A DNA stretch of 64,000 bases. Source: Natrinema hispanicum (GTDB taxonomy: Archaea > Halobacteriota > Halobacteria > Halobacteriales > Natrialbaceae). The number at the start of each line of letters is the position of its first letter. Position 1 is the first letter of the stretch. Made by a program: the position numbers and the translations under genes. Shown here piece after piece: positions 53,579 through 62,181 of this stretch. The stretch covers positions 620,001 to 684,000 of the forward strand of contig NZ_SHMP01000003.1 in NCBI RefSeq assembly GCF_004217335.1, given 5' to 3'. The notes beneath the pieces are model-generated. The model saw nothing but the letters and a program-made list of their open reading frames with translations. It was not told the origin of the DNA and made no database searches.

Positions 53579-56011
53579 ATGGCAACGACGGACGAGGACG
53601 TCGCGTCGATCGAGCATCCACTGCTCGAGTCCGACTTCTTAGAGCGCCGGCTCTACCAGCTAAAACTCGCAGGGACGGCCGCGAATCACCACACGCTCGT
53701 CTGTCTCCCCACGGGGCTGGGGAAGACAACGGTGAGCTTGCTGGTCACGGCCCGACGGCTCGACGAAGTCGGTGGCAAGTCGCTGATGCTCGCGCCGACG
53801 AAACCCCTCGTCCAGCAACACGCCGACTTCTACCGGGAAGCCCTCCAGATTCCTGACGAGGAAATCGTCGTCTTCACCGGCGACGTGAGCCCGGACGACC
53901 GCGCCGAACTGTGGACGGAGGCGACTGTCGTGATGGCAACCCCACAGGTGATCGAAAACGATCTCGTCGGGAGCCGCATCTCGCTTGCGGACGTGAGCCA
54001 CGTCACCTTCGACGAGTGCCACCGTGCGACCGGCGACTACGCCTACAACTACATCGCCGAGCGCTACCACGCTGACGCCAACGCGCCGCTGGTGACAGGC
54101 ATGTCAGCCTCGCCCGGCGGCGACGAAGTGGCCATTCTCGAGGTCTGTGAAAACCTCGGCATCGCGGAAGTCGAAGTGATGACCGAGGAAGACGCCGACG
54201 TCGACAAGTTCACCCACGAGACCGAGGTTGAGTGGGAGCGCATCGACCTTCCAGAGGCAGTCCTCGAGATTCGGGACACCCTAAACGAGGTCATCACAGA
54301 GCGCCTCGAGAAACTCAAAGAGCTGGGCGTTGCGAAGTCGACCCAGCCAGATCAGTCCCAGAAAGACCTCAATCGGATGCGCGCGGAACTCCAGCAGCTG
54401 ATCAACAACGACCAGTCGGAGGGGTTCGAAGGGATGTCGGTCCACGCCGAAGTAATGAAACTCCGGCAGGCCGTCACGCTGGTCGAAACCCAGAGCGTCG
54501 AAGCCCTGCGCCGGTACTTCGAACGCCAGCGCAACCAGGCGCGCTCGTCAGGGGCATCGAAGGCGAGCCAGCGGATGGTCTCTGACCCGCGCGTTCGCGA
54601 GGCCATGCGGAAGGCCGAGAACTTCGACGAACTCCATCCCAAATATCGGAAAGCACGGATGCTGCTGGCCGAAACGCTGGGCCTCGAGGGCGGTGAGCGC
54701 GTGATCGTCTTCACCGAGTCCCGCGATACGGCCGAGGCGCTAACGGACTTCCTCGCGGGGAGTTTCGACGCGAAGCGGTTCGTTGGGCAGGGCGACCGCG
54801 AGGGCTCGGACGGTATGACCCAGAAACAACAACAGGAAGTCTTAGACGAGTTCCGCGCAGGTGAGTTCGAGGTGCTCGTCTCCACGTCGGTCGCCGAGGA
54901 GGGACTCGACGTCCCGGAGGTCGACCTCGTGCTCTTCTACGAGCCCGTCCCGACCGCGATCCGGTCGATCCAGCGCAAGGGCCGGACCGGCCGCCAGTCG
55001 GAGGGGCGCGTCGTCGTCCTGATGGCCGAGGATACCCGCGACGAGGCCTACTTCTGGATCTCCCGACGGCGCGAAAAGGAGATGGAAAGCGAGCTGCGCG
55101 ATCTGAAAGGGATGGCCGACGACCTAGAAGACGAACTCGACGACTCCCAGCAGTCACTGGCCGATTTCGAGGGCGAAGCCGACAGTGAGTGCGGGGTGAA
55201 AGTAGACGGAAACGGCGGCAACACCGACGCCGTCGGCGACTCTTCCACCGGAAGCGAGGGGGTTGCAGACCAGCCCGGCTTACAGGAGTTCGGCGACACG
55301 GAGGCGGACGCAGACGAGGACGGCGAGGTCGAAACCCACGAGCCACACGCCGAGGGCGAAACCATCGAAATCGTCGCCGACCAGCGCGAGATGGACGCCA
55401 ACATCGCCCGCGATCTCTCGCGCCGCGAGGAGATCGAGATCAGCCTCGAGACGCTCGACGTCGGCGACTACGTCCTCTCGGACCGGGTGGTCGTCGAGCG
55501 CAAGTCCGTCGCCGACTTCGTCGACTCGCTGGTCGGGGGCGACCGGTCGGTCTTCGAGCAGGTCGGTGCGATGGCGCGACACTACTCGCGGCCGATCGTC
55601 GTCGTCGAGGGCGAGGGCCTGTACGAACAGCGTGACATCCACCCGAACGCGATTCGGGGCGCGCTCTCGAGTCTCGCGGTCGACTTCGGGGCGAGCGTCC
55701 TGCGGACCGAAAGCGAGGCCGACACGACGGACCTGCTCGCCGTGATCGCCGGCCGCGAACAGGCGACCGCCGACCGAGAGGTGTCAGTCCACGGCGAGAA
55801 AGGCACCAAGACCTTGAGCGAGCAACAGGAGTACGTCGTCGCCTCGATCGCCGAGATCGGCCCCGTTACGGCGCGATCGCTTCTCGAGGAGTTCGGGACG
55901 GTCGAGGAAGTGATGATCGCGACCGAAGACGAGTTACAGGCAGCCGACGGCGTCGGACAGGTGACCGCCGAGCGGATTCGAGAAGTGATCGGCAGCGACT
56001 ATACTGGGTGA
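53579..56011 (+). CDS. hef: Hef helicase-nuclease (FANCM/XPF family)
   Basis: 810 residues. Repairs stalled forks and branched DNA. The N-terminal superfamily 2 helicase (about 1-530) has TLVCLPTGLGKTTVSLLVTA (Walker A), TFDECHRATGDYAYNYIAER (DECH box) and IRSIQRKGRTGRQSEGRVVV (motif VI). An acidic disordered linker (about 535-590) precedes the ERCC4-type nuclease (about 590-740; VVVERKSVADFVDSLVGGDR contains the ERK core) and a C-terminal tandem HhH domain (VTARSLLEEFGTVEEVMIAT). All key residues look intact. The ATG at 53579 is preceded by an AT-rich run (tctcaattcttaa). Confidence 0.96.
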   Translation: MATTDEDVASIEHPLLESDFLERRLYQLKLAGTAANHHTLVCLPTGLGKTTVSLLVTARRLDEVGGKSLMLAPTKPLVQQHADFYREALQIPDEEIVVFTGDVSPDDRAELWTEATVVMATPQVIENDLVGSRISLADVSHVTFDECHRATGDYAYNYIAERYHADANAPLVTGMSASPGGDEVAILEVCENLGIAEVEVMTEEDADVDKFTHETEVEWERIDLPEAVLEIRDTLNEVITERLEKLKELGVAKSTQPDQSQKDLNRMRAELQQLINNDQSEGFEGMSVHAEVMKLRQAVTLVETQSVEALRRYFERQRNQARSSGASKASQRMVSDPRVREAMRKAENFDELHPKYRKARMLLAETLGLEGGERVIVFTESRDTAEALTDFLAGSFDAKRFVGQGDREGSDGMTQKQQQEVLDEFRAGEFEVLVSTSVAEEGLDVPEVDLVLFYEPVPTAIRSIQRKGRTGRQSEGRVVVLMAEDTRDEAYFWISRRREKEMESELRDLKGMADDLEDELDDSQQSLADFEGEADSECGVKVDGNGGNTDAVGDSSTGSEGVADQPGLQEFGDTEADADEDGEVETHEPHAEGETIEIVADQREMDANIARDLSRREEIEISLETLDVGDYVLSDRVVVERKSVADFVDSLVGGDRSVFEQVGAMARHYSRPIVVVEGEGLYEQRDIHPNAIRGALSSLAVDFGASVLRTESEADTTDLLAVIAGREQATADREVSVHGEKGTKTLSEQQEYVVASIAEIGPVTARSLLEEFGTVEEVMIATEDELQAADGVGQVTAERIREVIGSDYTG

Positions 56012-56030
56012 GACAGTCGGGAAACGACGC

Positions 56031-56882
56031 TCAGTCGCTCGCGTCGGACGCAATGGCGTCCTCGTCGGGGGGAACAGAGCCGGCCGCTCCCTCCGCACGG
56101 GTGACGATCCGTTCGGCCGCGATAACGCTCCCGACGGCGAGGAGAATGCCTGCGATGACATCGATCAACCAGTGAATTCCGAGGTACATCGTCGAGAAGA
56201 CGACACAGGTCGTCACGAACGACGCGATCTGGAACCACCGCGGGTACGCCTCGCGCGAGCGCCAGGCGAACAGCATGACGACGACCGCCAGCGACGTGTG
56301 CAGCGAGGGGAACACGTTCGTATTCGCCGACACTGCCGCGGTGACTTCCTGGGTCTGCGGATAAAACGAGTACATCAGTCCGTCGACGGACGAGAGGTGA
56401 TTGCGCGGCCCATAGACGATAAAGAGCGTATAACAGAGCGAGCCGATCAGGTAATTGAACACGTATGCCAGCAGGAGTTCCTTGAGATGACGCTGGGACG
56501 GCAACAGGAAATAGAGGATGGGGCCAGTCACCAGCAGGAATGGGAACCCAAACATGTACATCGCCGAGAAGAACTCGAGCGTGACTGTATGGGGAACGAC
56601 GTCCTGGAGGACCGCAACGAACTCCCCTTCGAGAGCGTAGATTTCCGCGGTAAGATCCCAGTCGAGTGCACGCGAGATGCGTAAACTATGACCATGGGTT
56701 GCCCGTTTTGCGAGGAAGAACAGCCCCGCGACGCCAAGGTACGGCGATATTTCGGCGAGCCGGCGGTCATAGTCGGCCGCCGTCCGTTTCAGGGCAGTTC
56801 GGTCGAGACAGATCGCACAGGTCCCGAGCAAGCCGATACAAACGGCGAGTACCGTGAGTAAGACGACGAATCCAAGTGCCAT
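56031..56882 (-). CDS. PAP2-superfamily membrane phosphatase
   Basis: 283 residues with about seven membrane segments. The phosphatase motifs are visible as TNVFPSLHTSLAVVVMLFAW (PSxH) and STMYLGIHWLIDVIAG (SxxxxxHxxxD). YGPRNHLSSVDGLMYS lies where the first motif would be but lacks a clear KxxxxxxRP, which is reduced in some branches. It could act on a lipid phosphate; the substrate is unknown. A purine-rich run (ggagagaggagac) lies just before the ATG at 56882, a plausible ribosome-binding site, unlike the leaderless genes nearby. A frame open to 56993 lacks membrane features. Confidence 0.82.
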   Translation of the reverse strand: MALGFVVLLTVLAVCIGLLGTCAICLDRTALKRTAADYDRRLAEISPYLGVAGLFFLAKRATHGHSLRISRALDWDLTAEIYALEGEFVAVLQDVVPHTVTLEFFSAMYMFGFPFLLVTGPILYFLLPSQRHLKELLLAYVFNYLIGSLCYTLFIVYGPRNHLSSVDGLMYSFYPQTQEVTAAVSANTNVFPSLHTSLAVVVMLFAWRSREAYPRWFQIASFVTTCVVFSTMYLGIHWLIDVIAGILLAVGSVIAAERIVTRAEGAAGSVPPDEDAIASDASD

Positions 56883-57023
56883 CGGTAGGGTCTCCTCTCT
56901 CCGTGGGTCGGTAAGCGACCGCGGGCCGGTACATGGAGGGTGGAATCGGTGTCGACCCGGCACAAGACCGACATAGCGGTCGATCTGGCCCACGTTCGAG
57001 CGATGTTATGGCACACCATACTA

Positions 57024-57065
57024 TCAAATATATATCTAGTGATGTAGTTTATATCTGTCATATTG
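57024..57065. promoter_or_regulatory. AT-rich promoter-like block
   Basis: tatcaaatatatatctagtg, then atgtagtttatatctgtcat and attga make a roughly 40-base run of unusually low GC between the phosphatase and zinc-ribbon genes. TATA-like runs face both strands. It is a likely promoter of the phosphatase gene with a leader of about 140 bases, and may serve other purposes. Confidence 0.45.
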
Positions 57066-57157
57066 AGTGTAGAGAGTCGCGTACGGATCGACGAAGCGAC
57101 ACGCATCCACTCACAGGAGAGACCGTCCAGGAAGCAGTACGACCGGCTCGAGCGCCG

Positions 57158-57853
57158 TTAGCGCAAGGTGGACAGCGTCTCGCCGGCCTCGCGCGCCGCC
57201 TCGAGACACTCCCGTGCGTATCGTGGGTCGTCCGTCGCGGCCGCCTCCGTGGCGAACTTCTCGAGCGTGCGGACGAGCGCGTTGTGTGCGGCCTCGAGGT
57301 CGCCGTCGGCCGGTTGCTGACGCTGGGTCGGCACGGGGGAGCGAGACGATGCACCCGGCTCGCTCGCACGGTTGTCGGCCGTCCGACTCGAGACATCGGT
57401 CTGGGACGACTCGACATCGGCCTGGGGTGTGGGCTGGCGCTCATCCCGGGATGGCGTTGTGACCGACGATTCGCGCTGGTTGTTCACGTCCGTCTCGGCC
57501 GTCGACGCGTCCGACGTAGCTGCGGCCGTCGGCTCGGACGGTGCAGCAGGGGTGGATTCGTCCGCGGCGGATTGGTCCGACTCAGATTGATCCGTGGACG
57601 GCTGTTCGTCAGCCGGCTGGGCTTCGAGGTCGGTTCCCTCGACGGCGTCGGGATTGCCATGGCAGCTAGGACAGAACGTAGTGCCGTCCATCTGGAACAG
57701 CGGGTCGCCACAGGTCCCACAGTGAGTGTTGGTCATCGTCGCGCCCTTGAGTAACAGATCGCTCATTCGCTGGGTGGCCTTGCGCTCTTGTTTGTCGCGT
57801 TCGTACTTCTCACGGAGTTTCTCGCGCTCTGCTTCCTTATCGAAGTCGCTCAT
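57158..57853 (-). CDS. zinc-ribbon protein of the Sjogren/scleroderma autoantigen-1 (SSSCA1) family
   Basis: 231 residues. The N-terminus (MSDFDKEAEREKLREKYERD, then a helix) leads to MSDLLLKGATMTNTHCGTCG, with the zinc ribbon HCGTCGDPLFQMDGTTFCPS completed by Cys in CPSCHG. A long Ser/Thr/Pro/Asp/Gln-rich linker (about 75-175) follows, and a C-terminal helical region (HNALVRTLEKFATEAAATDD, then ECLEAAREAGETLSTLR). The family is known in eukaryotes and archaea but its archaeal function is unknown. It lies next to the LOG-like gene on the same strand with a 69-base gap. Confidence 0.85.
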   Translation of the reverse strand: MSDFDKEAEREKLREKYERDKQERKATQRMSDLLLKGATMTNTHCGTCGDPLFQMDGTTFCPSCHGNPDAVEGTDLEAQPADEQPSTDQSESDQSAADESTPAAPSEPTAAATSDASTAETDVNNQRESSVTTPSRDERQPTPQADVESSQTDVSSRTADNRASEPGASSRSPVPTQRQQPADGDLEAAHNALVRTLEKFATEAAATDDPRYARECLEAAREAGETLSTLR

Positions 57854-57922
57854 GTCCAGCTAGAGGTGTCGGAGCGTCGAAAAAGCTGCGACAGCGAGAT
57901 TCCAGGGCCGTGACGGTGGCAC

Positions 57923-58381
57923 TTACGTCTCGAGTGCGGCTTCGACGGCGTCGACAGCCGCTTCGGGAGTGTCGACAGGCTCGAGGTCGACGCCGGCAGC
58001 CGAGACGTCGTGGGCTGCAATGCCAACGACCGGCCGGTCGTAGATGCCGGCGAAGCCGAGTTCCGAGAGGGTTCCGACACCGCCAGTGAGCGCGATCACG
58101 GCGTCGCCGTTCAAGGGGACGAGCGCGTTTCTGGCGTGACCCAGTCCCGTGGCGATCGGGATGTCGACGTAGTCGTTAGCCTGTGCCCGGCGCTCGCTCG
58201 GCAGGATACCGATCGTCGTTCCGTCCTCGGCTTTCGCGCCCCGACAGACCGCTTCCATGGTACCGCCGCGGCCGCCACAGACGACCGTATGGCCTCGCGC
58301 GGCGAGTTCGCGGCCCACTGCCTCGGCGCGAGCCGCCTGTTCGTCGGTAACCTGTCCGCCGCCAATGACGCTGACGCGCAT
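57923..58381 (-). CDS. LOG-family (TIGR00725-type) nucleotide-binding protein
   Basis: 152 residues with a Rossmann-like fold. It starts [40 protein letters not shown] and [16 protein letters not shown] are the family's two glycine-rich signatures; the second corresponds to the PGGxGTxxE motif of LOG/lysine decarboxylase-like proteins with Thr in place of Pro. It may be a nucleotide-5'-monophosphate phosphoribohydrolase or only bind nucleotide; the reaction is uncertain. The start at 58381 avoids an upstream open frame to 58408 that overlaps the leader of mdh. Confidence 0.8.
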   Translation of the reverse strand: MRVSVIGGGQVTDEQAARAEAVGRELAARGHTVVCGGRGGTMEAVCRGAKAEDGTTIGILPSERRAQANDYVDIPIATGLGHARNALVPLNGDAVIALTGGVGTLSELGFAGIYDRPVVGIAAHDVSAAGVDLEPVDTPEAAVDAVEAALET

Positions 58382-58531
58382 AGTCCAACGGGCGCAGGCA
58401 TCGGCCATGATCGGTTCGGTCTCGAGGAGAAGAGAGGGAACGACAGTCGTCGAACCTTCATATCGTCAGACTCGTCTGAGGCTGGAATTTCCGACGGATT
58501 TAACGTGTGGGATGGGGAAGCATTACGTGGT

Positions 58532-59446
58532 ATGACGAAAGTTAGTGTGGTCGGCGCGGCCGGCACCGTCGGGGCCGCTGCGGGCTACAACATCGCGCTT
58601 CGGGACGTTGCGGACGAACTCGTGTTCGTCGACATTCCGGACAAGGAAGACGATACGGTCGGACAGGCTGCCGACGCAAACCACGGCGTAGCCTACGACT
58701 CGAACACGACGATCCGACAGGGTGGCTACGAGGACACCGCGGGGTCGGATGTCGTCGTTATCACGGCCGGCATCCCGCGCCAGCCGGGCCAGACGCGGAT
58801 CGATCTGGCGGACACCAACGCACCGATCATGGAGGACATCGGCTCCTCGCTGGCCGAGTACAACGACGACTTCATCACCGTCACCACGTCGAACCCCGTC
58901 GACCTGCTCAATCGGCACCTCTACGAGACGGGCGATCGGGCCCGCGAGCAGGTGATCGGCTTCGGCGGTCGCCTCGACTCCGCGCGCTTCCGCTACGTGA
59001 TCTCCGAGCGCTACGACGCGCCCGTCCAGAACGTCGACGCGACCATCCTCGGCGAACACGGTGACGCGCAAGTCCCCGTCTTCTCCAAAGTGCGGGTCAA
59101 CGGACAGGACCTCGAGTTCGACGAGGACGAAAAGGAAGAACTGCTCTCCGAACTCCAGACCTCGGCGATGAACGTCATCGAGAAGAAAGGCGCAACCGAG
59201 TGGGGGCCAGCGACCGGCGTCGGCCACATGGTCGAGGCCATCCTCCGCGATACGGGCGCAGTGGTGCCCGGCAGCGTCAAACTCGAGGGCGAGTTCGGCC
59301 ACGAGGACACTGCCTTCGGCGTCCCGGTCAAACTCGGCTCCGACGGCGTCGAGGAAATCGTCGAGTGGGAACTCACCGAGTTCGAGCGGAACCAGCTCGG
59401 CGAAGCTGCTGAGAAGCTCTCCGAACAGTACGACAAGATCGCGTAA
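58532..59446 (+). CDS. mdh: malate dehydrogenase
   Basis: Interconverts malate and oxaloacetate with NAD in the citric acid cycle. 304 residues, the LDH-like haloarchaeal type. The NAD site is [20 protein letters not shown] with Asp in [52 protein letters not shown] and [20 protein letters not shown] carry the three active-site Arg. The catalytic His is in [20 protein letters not shown]. Its promoter lies in the region after the divergent LOG-like gene; the sequence taacgtgtgg is about 24-32 bases before the ATG. Confidence 0.96.
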   Translation: MTKVSVVGAAGTVGAAAGYNIALRDVADELVFVDIPDKEDDTVGQAADANHGVAYDSNTTIRQGGYEDTAGSDVVVITAGIPRQPGQTRIDLADTNAPIMEDIGSSLAEYNDDFITVTTSNPVDLLNRHLYETGDRAREQVIGFGGRLDSARFRYVISERYDAPVQNVDATILGEHGDAQVPVFSKVRVNGQDLEFDEDEKEELLSELQTSAMNVIEKKGATEWGPATGVGHMVEAILRDTGAVVPGSVKLEGEFGHEDTAFGVPVKLGSDGVEEIVEWELTEFERNQLGEAAEKLSEQYDKIA

Positions 59447-59482
59447 TCGACGGTCGGCACGGCTCGGCTTTTTCTCGAGTCG

Positions 59483-59728
59483 TCAGGGGATCAGCTGCTC
59501 GCCGTCGTCGTCGTAGACTGTGATCGCGTCGACGGGACAGGTCCGGGCGGCGAACTTCGCGTCGAGTTCCGCGTCCTCGGGTACCTCGCGGACGAAAACG
59601 CCGTCCTCGACCTCCTCACTGTCTTCGAGGACGGCCTTGCCCTTCGATTTGTCCTCCTCGAAGGCATCCCATTCGGCGACACACTGGAACATCCCGATAC
59701 AGGTGTCCTCGTCGTATTCGATCTTCAT
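59483..59728 (-). CDS. ferredoxin with a single iron-sulfur cluster
   Basis: 81 residues. MKIEYDEDTCIGMFQCVAEW provides Cys in CIGMFQC (C-x5-C), and ARTCPVDAITVYDDDGEQL the Cys-Pro site near the C-terminus. This pattern fits a single 3Fe-4S or 4Fe-4S cluster as in short archaeal ferredoxins, with an acidic insertion in the middle (EVEDGVFVREVPEDAELD). It probably carries electrons for oxidoreductases such as 2-oxoacid dehydrogenases; the partner is unknown. The ATG is at 59728; the frame continues upstream without family character. Confidence 0.85.
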   Translation of the reverse strand: MKIEYDEDTCIGMFQCVAEWDAFEEDKSKGKAVLEDSEEVEDGVFVREVPEDAELDAKFAARTCPVDAITVYDDDGEQLIP

Positions 59729-59825
59729 GGGCAGTGCTTCGCACGGTTGCGGTAAATCGGTAGCGGTCGTCGGTAGGCTCGAGGGAACGCTTTTGCGGCC
59801 AGTCATTGAAAGAGAGACGAGACGA

Positions 59826-61034
59826 ATGGTCGCGTTCTCCTTCGTTGCCCTCGTCGGGATCGCCGTTCTCACCTGTCTGTTCATGGCGTGGGTCCTGGGT
59901 GCGAACAGCAACTCGCCGCCCTTTGCCCCCGCGGTCGGCGCGAACGCGATCTCGACGATGCGGGCGGCGTTCGTCATCGGGCTGCTCGCAGCCATGGGGG
60001 CGCTCATGCAGGGGGGGAGCATCTCCGAGACGATCGGTGCGGACCTCATCGACGGCGTGACGATCACGCCGCTTGCGGCCACCGCGGGCCTGCTGACCGC
60101 GGCTGGCTTCATGTCGATCGGCATCTACACGCGGTATCCGATCCCCGCGGCGTTCGCGACGACGGGCGCGATGGTCGGCGTCGGGCTTTCGCTTGGCGGC
60201 GACCCGGCGATGGCGACCTATCGCCGGCTCGGCACCTTCTGGCTTTTGGTGCCGATCATGTCCGGCGGACTCGCCTACGCGACGGCGACGGTCCTGCGAC
60301 GCGACGACGTACCCGAGACGGTCGGCGTCCCGCTGTTGGCCGGTATCGTCGGCGCGATCGTCGCCAACGTCCGCCTCGGCGTGATTCCCGATCCGACCGC
60401 TGAGCAGGGCACACTCGCAGGGTTCGTCGCTCGGCAGTTCGGCGGCGGCCCGACGCTGGCCGCCGGCGTCGATCTCGGAACCGTCGTCGTGACGATCGCC
60501 GTCGGACTGCTCGCGTTCGTCTGGGTGCGACAACAGGTCCGCGAGTCAGTCGACGGCGGGATTCGGTCGTTCCTGTTGCTCCTCGGCGGCATCGTCGCCT
60601 TCTCCTCTGGCGGCTCGCAGGTCGGACTCGCGACCGGCCCGCTCGAGAACCTCTTTCGAACCGAACTCGGGCTTCCGGGATCCCTGTTGCTTGCGATCGG
60701 CGCAGCCGGCATCCTCGCCGGTGCCTGGATGGGTGCACCGCGGCTGTTACAGGCGACCTCTCGCGAGTACGCCCAGCTCGGCGTGCGGCGGTCGATCGCG
60801 GCGCTGGTGCCGGGCTTTATCATTGCCCAGCTGGCGATCGCACTCGGCATCCCCATCTCGCTCAACAACATCATCCTCTCGGGCGTCATCGGCGGCGGAC
60901 TGGCCGGCGGCTCGGCCGGGGTTTCGCGGCGCAAGGTCGGCGTCACGATCACTTTCTGGCTACTGACACTCGGCAGTTCAGTTGTCGTCGGATACGGGCT
61001 GTATCAACTGTTCGCGACGGTGATAGGCGGCTAA
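59826..61034 (+). CDS. inorganic phosphate transporter, PiT family
   Basis: 402 residues with about ten membrane helices. LTCLFMAWVLGANSNSPPFA and PAVGANAISTMRAAFVIGLL show the GANSNSPP/GANAIS duplicated signature of PiT, and the second copy lies near the C-terminus (ALGIPISLNNIILSGVIGGG, then LAGGSAGVSRRKVGVTITFW). It moves phosphate with a cation. The start at 59826 (MVAFSFVALVGIAV) is chosen over the open frame from 59520, which overlaps the ferredoxin gene on the other strand. It is convergent with the UspA-type gene (11-base gap). Confidence 0.88.
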   Translation: MVAFSFVALVGIAVLTCLFMAWVLGANSNSPPFAPAVGANAISTMRAAFVIGLLAAMGALMQGGSISETIGADLIDGVTITPLAATAGLLTAAGFMSIGIYTRYPIPAAFATTGAMVGVGLSLGGDPAMATYRRLGTFWLLVPIMSGGLAYATATVLRRDDVPETVGVPLLAGIVGAIVANVRLGVIPDPTAEQGTLAGFVARQFGGGPTLAAGVDLGTVVVTIAVGLLAFVWVRQQVRESVDGGIRSFLLLLGGIVAFSSGGSQVGLATGPLENLFRTELGLPGSLLLAIGAAGILAGAWMGAPRLLQATSREYAQLGVRRSIAALVPGFIIAQLAIALGIPISLNNIILSGVIGGGLAGGSAGVSRRKVGVTITFWLLTLGSSVVVGYGLYQLFATVIGG

Positions 61035-61045
61035 TTCATTCGAAC

Positions 61046-61480
61046 TCACTCGAGGATCGTCACCGGCTGTGTCGTCCGTTCGACGACCGTCGTGGCGATA
61101 TCACGACCGAGAAATCGCCTGATAAACCAGTTCGATCGGGTTCTGTCACCGGCCATCACGACGTGATCGATCCCCGCCTCCGACGCGTATCGGGGAACGA
61201 CGGTGCCGGGTCGACCCTCGGCAAGTGCGATCCGGACGCGGTCCCCTGTGTCAGGGCCGGCAACCGACTCGAGCAATTCCGCGGCGCTGGCTCGTGCCTG
61301 TGTCGTTCGCTCCTCGCGTCGCTCCAAGACCCCACCCTCACTCAGCGGCGCATCAAGCGGTGTCACGACCGCCAAGAGCGTGATCTCGGCGTCGGGAAAC
61401 GTCTCGAGGGCGTAGGACAGCGCTTCGTCCTCCTGTGGTCGGCCGAGCGTGGGGACGAGGACGCGGTCGGGATCGGCCAT
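61046..61480 (-). CDS. universal stress protein, UspA family
   Basis: 144 residues. It starts MADPDRVLVPTLGRPQEDEA, and the fold continues ALSYALETFPDAEITLLAVV, then ALAEGRPGTVVPRYASEAGI, and DHVVMAGDRTRSNWFIRRFL with RDIATTVVERTTQPVTILE. The ATP-binding G-x2-G-x9-G(S/T) motif is not clearly present (GDRTRSNWF), so nucleotide binding is uncertain. It is often tied to stress survival. ATG codons at 61507 and upstream are possible, but the fold begins at 61480. Confidence 0.88.
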   Translation of the reverse strand: MADPDRVLVPTLGRPQEDEALSYALETFPDAEITLLAVVTPLDAPLSEGGVLERREERTTQARASAAELLESVAGPDTGDRVRIALAEGRPGTVVPRYASEAGIDHVVMAGDRTRSNWFIRRFLGRDIATTVVERTTQPVTILE

Positions 61481-61648
61481 AGGACGGTCTTCGGGTGCCG
61501 ATCCCATCGGTCTGTCGCCGTCGACCCCGCTCTCGCCCCAGGGCGGGTCGCGGATGCATCGATACCCAATTAGATAATCAGTCACCGATCCGGATATAAA
61601 AGCAATTTCTGACAAACGCTTTTCATCAGTGGCGGCGGAGGGACAATC

Positions 61649-62077
61649 ATGGGCACCGAAACAGGGATGTCGTCATCGACACGATCACTCACGATCAGCG
61701 ACCTAGCACGAGCGGGGGTAGTCGCGCTTGCAGTGTCATTGGGCATCAACTTGCTCATCGTGTTCGTGGCCAACGCTGGCGGTATCGCACCGGCACTGGA
61801 AGCACTGAATTACGGCCCAGTAACGTTCTTTACGACCCTCGGCGTCGTCGGTGCGACCATCACCTACGGGATTCTCGCGCGATTCAGTGCCAGCCCTGAT
61901 CGACTGTTTCTCATCGTCGCAGCGATCGTTCTGGTGCTCTCGCTCGTGCCGGATTTCACGGTCATCCCCAATCAACCCGGTGGGAGCCTCTTCACCGGCG
62001 CGATCCTCGGGCTGATGCATGTCACGACAGCAGTCATTTGTGTAGGTGTCCTGACCGACCGCAGTGCTGGCCTGTGA
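61649..62077 (+). CDS. four-helix membrane protein (DUF6069-like)
   Basis: 142 residues. The helices are GVVALAVSLGINLLIVFVAN, NYGPVTFFTTLGVVGATITY, LFLIVAAIVLVLSLVPDFTV and GAILGLMHVTTAVICVGVLT. The pattern of a short N-terminal tail and MHVTTAVI in helix 4 is that of DUF6069-type proteins, whose role is unknown. It starts MGTETGMSSSTRSLTISDLA at 61649; ATG 61667 is also possible. It is divergent from the UspA gene and precedes hel308. Confidence 0.72.
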   Translation: MGTETGMSSSTRSLTISDLARAGVVALAVSLGINLLIVFVANAGGIAPALEALNYGPVTFFTTLGVVGATITYGILARFSASPDRLFLIVAAIVLVLSLVPDFTVIPNQPGGSLFTGAILGLMHVTTAVICVGVLTDRSAGL

Positions 62078-62181
62078 GCTGAAACAGCGCACGCAGGAAC
62101 ACACAGTAGCCCCGAAGCAGCCTCGATCGACGGAGTCCGAAAGACGATACTTTAAACCGCAAACGGGGCCAAGGACGGACA

